Virus record (IMG/VR): IMGVR_UViG_3300005563_000072
Location: 1-33,398 of that record
Length of the DNA: 33,398 nucleotides
Strand: one strand, 5' to 3'
Origin: a virus
Shown here: piece by piece, positions 10,701 through 18,399 of the stretch
Layout: each line of letters opens with the position of its first letter
How positions within the stretch are numbered: the stretch's first letter is position 1
Translations under genes and position numbers: made by a program
Notes under the pieces: model-generated
What the model was told of the DNA's origin: nothing
The model's database searches: none
Seen by the model: only the letters and a program-made list of their open reading frames with translations

Positions 10701-10774
10701 GCATTCAAGCACAAGGTGTGACGCCGCCCTTCCAAGGCGTGCTGAGAAGGGTTCGACTCCCTCTGAATGCTCCA
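10701..10774 (+). tRNA. tRNA-Gly (anticodon UCC), atypical D and anticodon arms
   Basis: 74 nt with a perfect 7-bp acceptor stem (GCATTCA with TGAATGC), T73 and an encoded CCA end. The T arm (10747-10763) has the standard loop TTCGACT and four good pairs plus an A-C mismatch. The loop CTTCCAA (10729-10735) gives anticodon TCC, closed by four pairs. G1-C72, C2-G71, C35, C36 and U73 match known glycine identity elements. The D arm is defective: CACA-AGG-TGTG leaves only a 3-nt loop, and an alternative perfect stem ACGCC/GGCGT would enlarge the anticodon loop to ten. It may be a functional phage tRNA with a reduced D arm, or decaying. Confidence 0.75.
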
Positions 10775-10789
10775 TTTAAGGTCTAGTAA

Positions 10790-11167
10790 ATGAACTGGAA
10801 TCTAATCGCTTGGGGGGCTTTGGCCCTCCTTTTGGCGTCTGGAGGATACTATATCAAGGATAAACTTGATGAAAATACCCAGATGAAAAACCAAATAACA
10901 GATTTGCAACAAACTGCCAAGGCGCTTAAAGACCTCCAAGATAAGTATAATTTACTGGATGGTAAGCTTGTAGCCCTTAAGGCCCAGAAAGATGCTTCCT
11001 TTGCTAAAACGGATAAAGGTGCTGTAAATGCTTACAAAACTCCTAGTCTCACTTCCAATCGTCTTACTCCTGAGCAGTTGTGCTACTGGAACGATTACGG
11101 AGATGCAGATGCCGTCACTGCCTGCCTCCGCGATGCAGAAGTGTCCGGAACCCCCAAAGCTCCCTAA
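10790..11167 (+). CDS. Inner-membrane spanin (Rz-like i-spanin)
   Basis: A 125-residue type II membrane protein: residues 5-22 (LIAWGALALLLASGGYYI) form the N-terminal signal anchor, followed by a periplasmic coiled-coil-like stretch (residues 26-70) and a C-terminal region rich in Tyr, Asp and Pro. Length and topology fit Rz-type i-spanins. The decisive evidence is an embedded lipoprotein gene in another frame at 11028-11282, the Rz/Rz1 arrangement. With its partner it would fuse inner and outer membranes in the last lysis step. It follows the tRNA directly, far from holin and endolysin. Confidence 0.85.
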   Translation: MNWNLIAWGALALLLASGGYYIKDKLDENTQMKNQITDLQQTAKALKDLQDKYNLLDGKLVALKAQKDASFAKTDKGAVNAYKTPSLTSNRLTPEQLCYWNDYGDADAVTACLRDAEVSGTPKAP

Positions 11168-11282
11168 AGGCGCATCTTGGGAAGATGCCGCAGCCAACAA
11201 GCGAGAATTAAACAAATTGTACACCGCCTGTGCTGATCGACATAATTCACTTGTTGATACACTTAATGAGGTTACAAAATGA
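11028..11282 (+). CDS. Outer-membrane spanin lipoprotein (Rz1-like o-spanin)
   Basis: An 84-residue lipoprotein with signal LLVSLPIVLLLSSC; the lipobox LSSC gives lipidated Cys18. The mature part has a Pro-rich segment (CPEPPKLPKG), typical of o-spanins, then a helical tail. It starts within the i-spanin gene in the +1 frame relative to it and extends 115 nt beyond its stop, so the pair is overlapping rather than fully nested. Partner of the protein encoded at 10790-11167. Confidence 0.88.
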   Translation: MLTKLLVSLPIVLLLSSCATGTITEMQMPSLPASAMQKCPEPPKLPKGASWEDAAANKRELNKLYTACADRHNSLVDTLNEVTK

Positions 11283-11437
11283 TTGCATTTATTCTTGCAG
11301 TATTGCTTTCCCAAACACAAGGTATTCCACTAGCTCAATTTGAAACCAAAGAGGCTTGTGAGACCGCTAAACAAATTATGTTACCAGATATTCAGCCCGC
11401 ACTAGTTTGCGTTGCTGTTAAGATTAAAGAAGCTTAA
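11279..11437 (+). CDS. Small exported or membrane protein, 52 aa
   Basis: Starts in the o-spanin stop (ATGA). A short hydrophobic N-terminus (MIAFILAVLLSQ) without a preceding positive residue is followed by a polar region with two cysteines (CETAK, LVCVAV) that could pair in the periplasm. It resembles small secreted proteins found beside spanin or lysis genes in other phages; function unknown. The stop lies eight bases before the large terminase gene, whose GGAG site follows directly. Confidence 0.65.
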   Translation: MIAFILAVLLSQTQGIPLAQFETKEACETAKQIMLPDIQPALVCVAVKIKEA

Positions 11438-11445
11438 GGAGCTAT

Positions 11446-12948
11446 ATGACTGTCAAAATTACCGCTGATATGTTAAAAGGTTTTGTTGGCAGTCTTATCC
11501 AAAAGGACTTAGACGGTGCAGCCGCTACTCCACAGTGTCACATGGAGTGGTGGGAATTGTGTTGTTCTCCAGCCACTTATGTGGCTATTGCCGCTCCACG
11601 AGGCCATGCAAAAAGTACAGCCATTACGGTGGTGTACACACTTGCCAATATGCTTTTTAGGCAAACTAAGTATGCCTTGATCGTCTCCGAAACCGAAGGA
11701 CAATCCATTGCACAGCTTGGTGATATCAAGAAACAGTTGCTTGAGAATGAAGACCTCCGCCAATTATTTGGTGTTGTAGGACTAGTTAAGGATTCTGAAT
11801 CCGATATTATTTGTGAATTTGATGACGGAGAGCAGTTTCGTATTCAAGCAAAAGGCTCTGAACAAAAGGTTCGTGGCCTTCGCTGGCGTGCTTTGCGTCC
11901 CGACTTAATCGTGGGAGACGACCTTGAGGGAGATGAACAAGTCCTTAATAAGGAGCGCCGCGACAAGTTTCGTAACTGGGTTTATGGTGCTCTGCTTCCG
12001 TGTAAGTCTGATTCTGGTCTTGTTCGTATTGTTGGTACGATTCTACACGCTGATTCTTTTCTTGAGAACTTAATGCCCACGTCTCATGGTAAATATACTG
12101 TGAGCGATGGATTAAAGACTTATTCTACAGACCCAAAGAAAGTTTGGAAATCAGTTAAGTATGCTGCACATAATGCAGATTTTAGCCAAATTTTATGGCC
12201 GGAAAAGAAACCAAAAGCGTGGCTGCAACAGCAACGGCAAGCGTTCATTGATCAAGGTCTAGCAGACGTTTGGTCTCGTGAAATGCTCAATGTTCCAATT
12301 GATGAATCTAGAGCTTTCATTAAAAAGGCTGATCTTGTTCCAATGAATGAAGAGGACAAGAAAAAGAAACTTAATTACTACGTTGGCGTTGATTTAGCTA
12401 TTTCTGAAAAACAACACGCTGACTATTCTGTTTTTAGTATTGGTGGCATGGATGATAGCCGCCTTTTCCAAGTGCGAGATATCATTCGTGAACGTCTTCC
12501 AGCAGATGAACTTGTTGATATGTTCATTCAAATCCAACGTCTTTATGATCCGGTTGCCTTTGTTGTTGAAGATGGTCAGATTGCTAAAACACTATTACCT
12601 TCTCTTTACGAAGAGATGAATAAAACAGGGATTTATCCCCAAATTCATTTAATCCGGGCTTCCACTGATAAGGTATCCCGTGCAAGACCTCTACAAGCCC
12701 GTGTTCGGGCTAAAGCCGTTCGTTGGGATATGGAAGCCGATTGGTGGCCTAACCTAGAAGACGAACTTCTCAAATTCCCTAGAGGTAAGCATGACGACCA
12801 AGTTGATGCCACTAGTTACCTGATGGTCGCTGTCGACCGTATGGTCGAAGCACAAACCCCACAAGAAATTCAAGAAAGTGAATATCAAGATGAACTTGAA
12901 CGAAGCGAATCAGGAGATGCCGGACGTAGCAAATTCAGCGGTTATTGA
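11446..12948 (+). CDS. terL: Terminase large subunit
   Basis: A 500-residue packaging motor with ATPase and nuclease domains. Visible ATPase motifs are a Walker A variant PRGHAKST (51-58), Walker B LIVGDDLE (154-161) and the coupling motif GTILH (197-201). The nuclease domain shows VGVDLAIS with Asp316, VVEDG with Glu375 and GKHDDQVDA with Asp450/Asp451, the three acidic positions of the RNase H-like fold. Length is normal. GGAG precedes the ATG. It translocates DNA into the prohead through the portal encoded next and makes the packaging cuts, guided by the small subunit. The 3' end overlaps the portal gene. Confidence 0.95.
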   Translation: MTVKITADMLKGFVGSLIQKDLDGAAATPQCHMEWWELCCSPATYVAIAAPRGHAKSTAITVVYTLANMLFRQTKYALIVSETEGQSIAQLGDIKKQLLENEDLRQLFGVVGLVKDSESDIICEFDDGEQFRIQAKGSEQKVRGLRWRALRPDLIVGDDLEGDEQVLNKERRDKFRNWVYGALLPCKSDSGLVRIVGTILHADSFLENLMPTSHGKYTVSDGLKTYSTDPKKVWKSVKYAAHNADFSQILWPEKKPKAWLQQQRQAFIDQGLADVWSREMLNVPIDESRAFIKKADLVPMNEEDKKKKLNYYVGVDLAISEKQHADYSVFSIGGMDDSRLFQVRDIIRERLPADELVDMFIQIQRLYDPVAFVVEDGQIAKTLLPSLYEEMNKTGIYPQIHLIRASTDKVSRARPLQARVRAKAVRWDMEADWWPNLEDELLKFPRGKHDDQVDATSYLMVAVDRMVEAQTPQEIQESEYQDELERSESGDAGRSKFSGY

Positions 12949-15046
12949 TGAAACTCCAGATGCAGATACTTCTGCGGATTACCAAAACGCAAATAATACT
13001 TCCGAACATCCGGGTATTCGCTTTGTCTTAGATCAAGTGAATTATGCGGAGCATCTTGAAGAAGACCAACTAAAAGGTATTGCCCAAGAGGCCAAACGCG
13101 GTTTTGAAGATGATCTTCAAAGTCGTTCTCATTGGGATGAGGAAATGGAGGAGTGGACCAAACTTGCTAAACAAGTGCGAGAAATGAAGACCTATCCTTG
13201 GCCTCGCGCTTCTAATATCAAGTACCCACTCCTTTCTACAGCAGCCATGCAATTTGCTGCTCGTGCCTATCCTAGTCTTGTACCATCTGATGGTCAAGTT
13301 GTAAAATCCCAAGTAATTGGAAAAGACCCAGACGGGTCTAAGCAGGAAAAAGCAATTCGTGTATCCAAATATATGTCTTACCAGCTCATGCATGAAATGC
13401 GAGGTTGGGAAGAAGATATGGATAAGATGCTTCTTCAACTCCCAATTATTGGGACAATGTTTAAAAAGACTTACTGGTGCCCTATTCTAAAGGAAAATAA
13501 GTCTTGTCTTATTCATCCTAAAAATTTGGTGGTCAATTATTGGGCACAAGACCTTGAATGTGCAGCACGCATCTCAGAAATTATTGAGATGGATGCCCGC
13601 TATATTAAGGAACAACAACTAGCCGGAGTTTATCTTGATATTGAACTTCCTCCACCTCGCCCACCAAGTTTTGATTCTAAACTTGTTCCTGATCATGGAC
13701 AGCCTGCCGCTGATAGCTCTACTCCTTACATAGTTATTGAGCAGCACACTTTCTTAGACCTGAAAGAAGAAGGATATTCTCTTCCATTCATTGTTACCTT
13801 TTTGCGAGATAGCGGAGAAATCTTACGTATTTCCCCACGATTTGATGAAAAGAGTATGCATAAGAATGATGAAGGTAAAATAATCAAAGTTGATCCCATT
13901 CAGTACTATACCAAGTTTTCCTTTATTCCTAATCCAGATGGTGGATTTTATGATATTGGGTTTGGTGTTTTGCTAGGTCCAATCAACGAGGCAGTAAATA
14001 CCTTAATCAATCAATTGGTCGATGCAGGTACTTTGAACAATCTACAAGGCGGGTTTATTGGTAAGGGTCTTCGCATGAAAATGGGAGAGACTAAATTCCA
14101 ACCCGGAGAGTGGAAGGCAGTTAATGCTACTGGTGATGATATCAAAAAGCAGATTTTCCCACTACCTACAAAAGAGCCCTCGGCTGTTTTGTTTCAGCTT
14201 ATGGGAACCTTGATTACATCAGGCAAAGAATTGGCCTCTGTTGCTGAAATTATGGTTGGTAAAATGCCGGGACAAAATACTCCGGCTACCACTACCATGG
14301 CAACCATTGAGCAAGGTATGAAGGTTTTTACGGCTGTTTACAAACGTATTTATCGCGCTTTACAAGAAGAATTTAAAAAACTATATCGTCTAAATGAGGT
14401 TTATCTTAATCCAAATACATATGCTCGTGTTTTGGATGGCCCAGTAAGCCCAGAAGACTTTAACTCCGATGACTATGATATTTGTCCGGGAGCAGACCCA
14501 ACCGCAGTGTCCCAAACTGAAAAGCTAGTAAAGGCTCAAGGCCTTATGGAGCTACTGCCCACAGGACTCTTAGACCCTATTGCAGTTGTCAAACGCATTC
14601 TTGAAGCACAAGAGCAACCTAATATTGACGAGTTGCTACACCAAGATGTTCAACAAGGCCAGATGCCTCCGCAACAACCTGATCCAAAAATGCTTGAAAT
14701 CCAAATGAAGGGTCAAGCAATGCAGCAAAAGGCGCAACTTGATGCACAAGCCCTTCAAATGAAGAGTGAGATTGCACAGCGGGATCAACAAACAAAAGAA
14801 GCAATGGCACAAGCCAAGATGCAATTGGATCAGCAACAAGCTGAGGCAGATATCCAACTTAATGCAGTTTCTACATTGCACAAGTCTCGGGCAGATATAA
14901 TTACTGCTGCGAGTAAAGCTCAACAAGATATTTCGCATAGTGAGCAAAAGCATCAACAAAATATGAGACATTCTGAGGAGAAAGCAAAATTAGCACAATC
15001 TACATCACAAAAGAAGAGTTCGTCGACTGGAAAAACAACAAAGTAA
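12878..15046 (+). CDS. Portal protein (P22-like)
   Basis: A 722-residue portal resembling the P22 family: an acidic N-terminus, WTKLAKQVREMKTYPWPRASNIKYPLLSTA near residue 90-115, typical of these portals, a wing/stem region and a long Gln/Ala/Met-rich helical C-terminus (residues 590-700), matching the P22 barrel. It forms the dodecameric channel at one head vertex. The reading begins at a GTG (12878); an ATG four codons later (12890) is equally possible, neither with a strong ribosome site. The start overlaps the terminase gene by about 70 nt and the 3' end overlaps a small gene. Confidence 0.92.
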   Translation: MNIKMNLNEANQEMPDVANSAVIDETPDADTSADYQNANNTSEHPGIRFVLDQVNYAEHLEEDQLKGIAQEAKRGFEDDLQSRSHWDEEMEEWTKLAKQVREMKTYPWPRASNIKYPLLSTAAMQFAARAYPSLVPSDGQVVKSQVIGKDPDGSKQEKAIRVSKYMSYQLMHEMRGWEEDMDKMLLQLPIIGTMFKKTYWCPILKENKSCLIHPKNLVVNYWAQDLECAARISEIIEMDARYIKEQQLAGVYLDIELPPPRPPSFDSKLVPDHGQPAADSSTPYIVIEQHTFLDLKEEGYSLPFIVTFLRDSGEILRISPRFDEKSMHKNDEGKIIKVDPIQYYTKFSFIPNPDGGFYDIGFGVLLGPINEAVNTLINQLVDAGTLNNLQGGFIGKGLRMKMGETKFQPGEWKAVNATGDDIKKQIFPLPTKEPSAVLFQLMGTLITSGKELASVAEIMVGKMPGQNTPATTTMATIEQGMKVFTAVYKRIYRALQEEFKKLYRLNEVYLNPNTYARVLDGPVSPEDFNSDDYDICPGADPTAVSQTEKLVKAQGLMELLPTGLLDPIAVVKRILEAQEQPNIDELLHQDVQQGQMPPQQPDPKMLEIQMKGQAMQQKAQLDAQALQMKSEIAQRDQQTKEAMAQAKMQLDQQQAEADIQLNAVSTLHKSRADIITAASKAQQDISHSEQKHQQNMRHSEEKAKLAQSTSQKKSSSTGKTTK

Positions 15047-15222
15047 CTAAAACAGTTATTGACTTGTTCAGAGATGAACTTGAGGCACATTACGCCGAAT
15101 TAGGTAAGTCAGCAGGACTAGATTCTAATTCAGACAACTACATTCGCGGAAAGATTGCGGGTATTCGTTTGTTGAAAGACCTGGACCATGAAACTTTAAT
15201 TGAGGAATTAGCTAATGATTGA
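14989..15222 (+). CDS. Small protein (77 aa), probable ATT start
   Basis: An open frame between the portal and co-chaperonin genes, with no ATG, GTG or TTG at its front. Directly eight bases after a perfect GAGGAG (14975-14980) stands ATT at 14989, the best start. The product begins with residues STIYITKEEFVDWKNNKVTK and continues as a helical, acidic protein ending in LLKDLDHETLIEELAND. The pattern resembles small proteins that follow portal genes in related phages. It overlaps the portal 3' end by 58 nt and the next gene by eight. A TTG at 15058-15060 would be a shorter alternative. Unusual ATT starts are known for infC. Confidence 0.6.
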   Translation: MSTIYITKEEFVDWKNNKVTKTVIDLFRDELEAHYAELGKSAGLDSNSDNYIRGKIAGIRLLKDLDHETLIEELAND

Positions 15223-15544
15223 ACCAGTGATTCATCGTATCGTAATCAAACCAGATACACTAGAGGATATTGATCCTATGTACCGTAAAGCGCAAGCTGC
15301 CGGTATTTCTATTCCAGAAATGGCTGAGGCTAAGATGGAACGTAACGGAGTTGATCGAGGTGTCGTGATGGCCATTGGCCCCACTGCCTTTAAAGACTTT
15401 GGAGCAGTAGATGTTGTTCAAGTAGGTGATTATATCGCATATGCTAGGTATGCTGGTAAGAAAATCAAAGATGTTGATGAGGTTGAATACTTAGTGATTA
15501 ATGATGAAGATGTAGTTTGTAAACTAACAAAAGTAGAGGCTTAA
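15215..15544 (+). CDS. GroES-like co-chaperonin
   Basis: A 109-residue protein with the GroES (Cpn10) layout: a KPD strand near residue 12, a mobile-loop-like segment with GISI (30-33), GVVMAIGPTAF (49-59), VGDYIAYARYAGKKIK (70-85) and a final EYLVINDEDVVCKL (91-104). Cpn10 heptamers cap GroEL. Phage co-chaperonins such as T4 gp31 adapt host GroEL to fold the major capsid protein, and its place between portal and scaffold fits a role in capsid folding. It starts within the preceding gene and ends one base before the scaffold gene. Confidence 0.82.
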   Translation: MIEPVIHRIVIKPDTLEDIDPMYRKAQAAGISIPEMAEAKMERNGVDRGVVMAIGPTAFKDFGAVDVVQVGDYIAYARYAGKKIKDVDEVEYLVINDEDVVCKLTKVEA

Positions 15545-15545
15545 G

Positions 15546-16346
15546 ATGGCTGACCAAGATCAAAACGTAGACCAAAATACTCCCACAGAGGATACAAAAA
15601 CTCCAGAGTACACGGAGATTGAGCAACAAGCAATTGAACAGGGCTGGCGTCCTAAAGATGAATATAACGGTGATCCACATAAGTGGGTTTCTGCTGATAT
15701 CTTTGTCGCCCGTGCACCTCTTTTTGAGCATATTGAAGCTCAGAAAAAGGAGTTGAAAAAGCTTCGTGAAGGCTTGACTGTCATGGCATCTCATAATGCC
15801 AAGGTAGAAGAGGCAGGTTATAAACGAGCAATGGCAGAACTTCGGCAGTTGAAGAAGGAAGCCCTGCTTGAAAATGATGCAGATGCGGTTATTGATATTG
15901 ATGATAAGATTGACGCGATGCGCGCTCAACAAACTCATAGTGTTAATACCAAAGTTGCAGAAGCCATGAAAGAGTCTGAGGTCATTAACCCAGAATTCTC
16001 TTCGTGGGTTAACCGAAATAACTGGTACGTAAATGATATCGTCATGAAGGCCGCTGCTGACGCTCTCGGAGCAAAGCTAGCCTCAGAAGGTATGACCCCT
16101 TCCGCAGTCTTGTCGGAAGTGGAAAAAACAATTCGTAAGCGATTCCCGGATTCTTTTGAGAATCCAAATCGTGCTAAGGCGTCGGCTGTAGAAGCCCCAC
16201 GCGGGAAAGGTGCCGCTCCTGTAGGTAAACAAAAGTATGACTTGACTGACGATGAACGTACAGCCATGCGTGCTATTGTTCGTACAGGTATCATCACCGA
16301 AGAGAAGTACATCGCAGATTTGAAAAAAATTAAGGAAGCGAACTAA
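15546..16346 (+). CDS. Scaffold protein (probable)
   Basis: A 266-residue, highly charged, mostly helical protein between portal and capsid genes. An acidic N-terminus has EYTEIEQQAIEQGWRPKDEY, a WRP motif common in podovirus scaffolds, then a long coiled-coil-like central part (residues 60-130) and a basic C-terminus (KYDLTDDERTAMRAIVRTG). Scaffolds guide prohead assembly and leave before or during packaging; the basic C-terminus would contact the coat protein. It starts right after the co-chaperonin gene and is TAATG-coupled to the next one. Confidence 0.8.
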   Translation: MADQDQNVDQNTPTEDTKTPEYTEIEQQAIEQGWRPKDEYNGDPHKWVSADIFVARAPLFEHIEAQKKELKKLREGLTVMASHNAKVEEAGYKRAMAELRQLKKEALLENDADAVIDIDDKIDAMRAQQTHSVNTKVAEAMKESEVINPEFSSWVNRNNWYVNDIVMKAAADALGAKLASEGMTPSAVLSEVEKTIRKRFPDSFENPNRAKASAVEAPRGKGAAPVGKQKYDLTDDERTAMRAIVRTGIITEEKYIADLKKIKEAN

Positions 16347-16762
16347 TGAGTAACGATACTAAAGAAGCTATTGCTAAGGCCCCTAGGGGGCGTGCTACAC
16401 GCACACCAATTGGTACACGAAACATTCTCACTGTTAATAACAAGGATGAAGGTTACGTATATCGTGTTGTGAATGATGTGGATGATGGCGACCGAGTACA
16501 CCGCTTCCTTGAGGCTGGTTATGAAATCGCAGAAAATACCGTTGGAGATAAACGAGTGGATAATCCTTCCCGTGAAGGTAAAGGCTCAATTATTTCAGTT
16601 GGTGGGGGACGTAAAGGTGTCGTGATGCGTATCAAGAAAGAATGGTACGAAGAAGACCAACTCGCCAAACAACGGGATGTGGATGCCTCTGAAGAAAGCA
16701 TCTCTAAACCCGCTGATGCCCTTTCTGGAATGTATGGTCAAAATAAAATCAAACGATCTTAA
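16346..16762 (+). CDS. Hypothetical virion-region protein, 138 aa
   Basis: A charged protein between scaffold and decoration-like genes. It has a basic N-terminal stretch (APRGRATRTPIGTRN), a central beta-like region (EGYVYRVVNDVDDGDRVHRFLEAGYE) and a glycine-rich loop (ISVGGGRKGVVMRI). Similar proteins follow the scaffold gene in several podoviruses, but their role is not established; a minor head component or assembly factor is plausible. Coupled by TAATG to the scaffold gene. Confidence 0.65.
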   Translation: MSNDTKEAIAKAPRGRATRTPIGTRNILTVNNKDEGYVYRVVNDVDDGDRVHRFLEAGYEIAENTVGDKRVDNPSREGKGSIISVGGGRKGVVMRIKKEWYEEDQLAKQRDVDASEESISKPADALSGMYGQNKIKRS

Positions 16763-16768
16763 TGACTA

Positions 16769-16802
16769 TTTCCATCTGGGTGTTGGTAAACTTTGATGGA
16801 AA
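16769..16802 (+). promoter_or_regulatory. Hairpin in the leader of the decoration-like gene
   Basis: TTTCCATC (16769-16776) pairs with GATGGAAA (16795-16802), eight perfect pairs around an 18-nt loop, ending six bases before the ATG at 16809. The 3' arm contains the only purine-rich ribosome-site candidate (GGAAA), so the hairpin could hold back translation. Confidence 0.5.
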
Positions 16803-16808
16803 TTAATT

Positions 16809-17402
16809 ATGGCAAATGTAAGTCGCGTTAACGGGTTTCGTCCCGTGCGCTCTCTAAATGGAGCTGCTTGGAACGGACAAGGTACACAGTACTTTATCCC
16901 TACAGCAGACTCCACCGCAGTTTTTAACGGCGATGCTGTTAAAATCTCTGGTACAGCAAGTGCAAATGGTGTACGTGGTGTGACTAAAGCAGCCGTGGGT
17001 GACGCAATTGTTGGTCACGTTGTCGGCTTTTCGGTAAATCCACTTAACCTTAATACTCCACAATATCGTCCCGCTAATGCTAACGTCGTTGACGGTGGTA
17101 TGTATGTGCTGGTGTGCGATGACCCAAATACTTATTATGAAGTGCAAGTATCTGGCACTGTAGCAAATACTGATGTTGGTTTGAATGCCAATTTCGCTGA
17201 TGCTGGTGGTTCTACAACTACTGGTATGTCTGGCGAAACACTGGACGGTTCTACCAAAGCCACAACTGCTACACTGACCTACAAAATCCTTGATTTTGTA
17301 CAGAAGGTTGATAATGATGTAACCTCGGCTGGAGCGAAAGTTCTTGTCAAGATTAATAACCATCAATTGTCTACTGGTACTGGTACTCTGGGTATCGCTT
17401 AA
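16809..17402 (+). CDS. Head decoration-like structural protein
   Basis: A 197-residue, beta-rich, Gly/Ala/Thr-rich protein directly before the major capsid gene. It begins MANVSRVNGFRPVRSLNGAAW, a start typical of small capsid-associated proteins, followed by strands (FNGDAVKISGTA, DAIVGHVVGFSVNP) and ends with LVKINNHQLS. Position and composition suggest a decoration or cement protein binding the outside of the shell; a capsid-maturation role is an alternative. Its leader holds a hairpin that may limit translation. Confidence 0.65.
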   Translation: MANVSRVNGFRPVRSLNGAAWNGQGTQYFIPTADSTAVFNGDAVKISGTASANGVRGVTKAAVGDAIVGHVVGFSVNPLNLNTPQYRPANANVVDGGMYVLVCDDPNTYYEVQVSGTVANTDVGLNANFADAGGSTTTGMSGETLDGSTKATTATLTYKILDFVQKVDNDVTSAGAKVLVKINNHQLSTGTGTLGIA

Positions 17403-17418
17403 TATTAGGAGATGATAA

Positions 17419-18330
17419 ATGAGTGTTATTAATAGTTCTAGCTTTGCCAAGGCCCTATGGCCCGGAGTAAATGCATGGTATGGTAAGGCCTACGATGAGT
17501 ATCCTGTAGAATATACAGAACTCTTCGACAAATTTACCTCGCGTAAAGCGTATGAAGAAGATGTTGGTATCTCCAGCTTTGGCCTGTTTGCGGTAAAGCC
17601 AGAAGGTTCTCCAATTCAGTACGACAGTGAGCGTCAAGCTTTCATCACCCGTTATACACACATCGTGTATGCTCTGGGATTCATCATCACCAAGGAAATC
17701 TTTGACGATGATCAATACGATGTAGTTGCTCCCCGTCGTGCGCAGGAATTGGCTTTCTCGGCTCGTCAAACTAAGGAAATTGTCGGTGCTAACGTCTACA
17801 ATCGTGCTACTAATGGTTCTTATCTTGGCGGTGATGGTGCAACTCTTCTGAGTACTTCGCATCCAAATCTGGCAGGTGGTACTTGGAGTAATACGCTGGC
17901 TACAGCCGCTGACTTGTCCGAAGCTGCTTTGGAACAAGCCTATATTGATATTTCTCTGTTTACAAATGACCGTGGTCTGCGTATTGCAGTCCGTCCGGAT
18001 AAGTTGATTCTTCCTCCACAACTGGAGTTTGAAGCCCAACGTATCCTGAATTCCACAGGTCGTGTGGCAACAGATAACAATGATATCAATGCATTGAAGA
18101 GTATGGGCAAGTTTAAGGGTGGTATGGTTGTTAACCACTACTTGACTGACCCAGATGCTTGGTTCATTCGTACTGATGTTAAGAACGGCATGAAGTACTT
18201 TGAGCGTCAGGCTGATTCCTTCGATATGGATAATGACTTTGATACCTCGAACGCTAAGTTCAAGGCTCAAGGACGTTACTCGTTCGGCTGGACTGACCCA
18301 CGCGGTATCTACGGTTCCGTTGGTGCCTAA
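17419..18330 (+). CDS. Major capsid protein
   Basis: A 303-residue coat protein resembling the Mu gpT-type family with the HK97 fold. Characteristic stretches are YTELFDKFTSRKAYEEDVG, YTHIVYALGFIITKEIFDDD (E-loop and spine-like), LLSTSHPNLAGG and LILPPQLEFEAQRILNSTG, ending FGWTDPRGIYG. It would build the icosahedral shell. The ribosome site AGGAG is strong, and an intrinsic terminator follows its stop, both expected for a very highly expressed gene. Codon use looks more G/C-ending than in its neighbours, which also fits high expression (impression only). Confidence 0.9.
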   Translation: MSVINSSSFAKALWPGVNAWYGKAYDEYPVEYTELFDKFTSRKAYEEDVGISSFGLFAVKPEGSPIQYDSERQAFITRYTHIVYALGFIITKEIFDDDQYDVVAPRRAQELAFSARQTKEIVGANVYNRATNGSYLGGDGATLLSTSHPNLAGGTWSNTLATAADLSEAALEQAYIDISLFTNDRGLRIAVRPDKLILPPQLEFEAQRILNSTGRVATDNNDINALKSMGKFKGGMVVNHYLTDPDAWFIRTDVKNGMKYFERQADSFDMDNDFDTSNAKFKAQGRYSFGWTDPRGIYGSVGA

Positions 18331-18341
18331 GTTGTAACCCA

Positions 18342-18388
18342 AGAGGGAGTTGCCAAAGCTTTGCTACGGTTGCTCCCTCTTTTTATTT
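18342..18388 (+). terminator. Intrinsic terminator after the major capsid gene
   Basis: AGAGGGAG (18342-18349) and CTCCCTCT (18373-18380) form a perfect 8-bp stem, followed by TTTTTATTT. It lies 12 nt past the capsid stop. It probably reduces transcription of the downstream tail genes relative to capsid. Confidence 0.85.
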
Positions 18389-18399
18389 GAGGATTTATA

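Noticed and set aside
12917-12919. ATG after AGGAG as the portal start
   Set aside because: The AGGAG touches the ATG with no spacer, so it cannot serve this start; GTG 12878 or ATG 12890 are kept.
17455-18342. 295-codon minus-strand frame opposite the major capsid gene
   Set aside because: It is an antisense shadow of a clearly recognisable coat protein; it also runs through the terminator stem.
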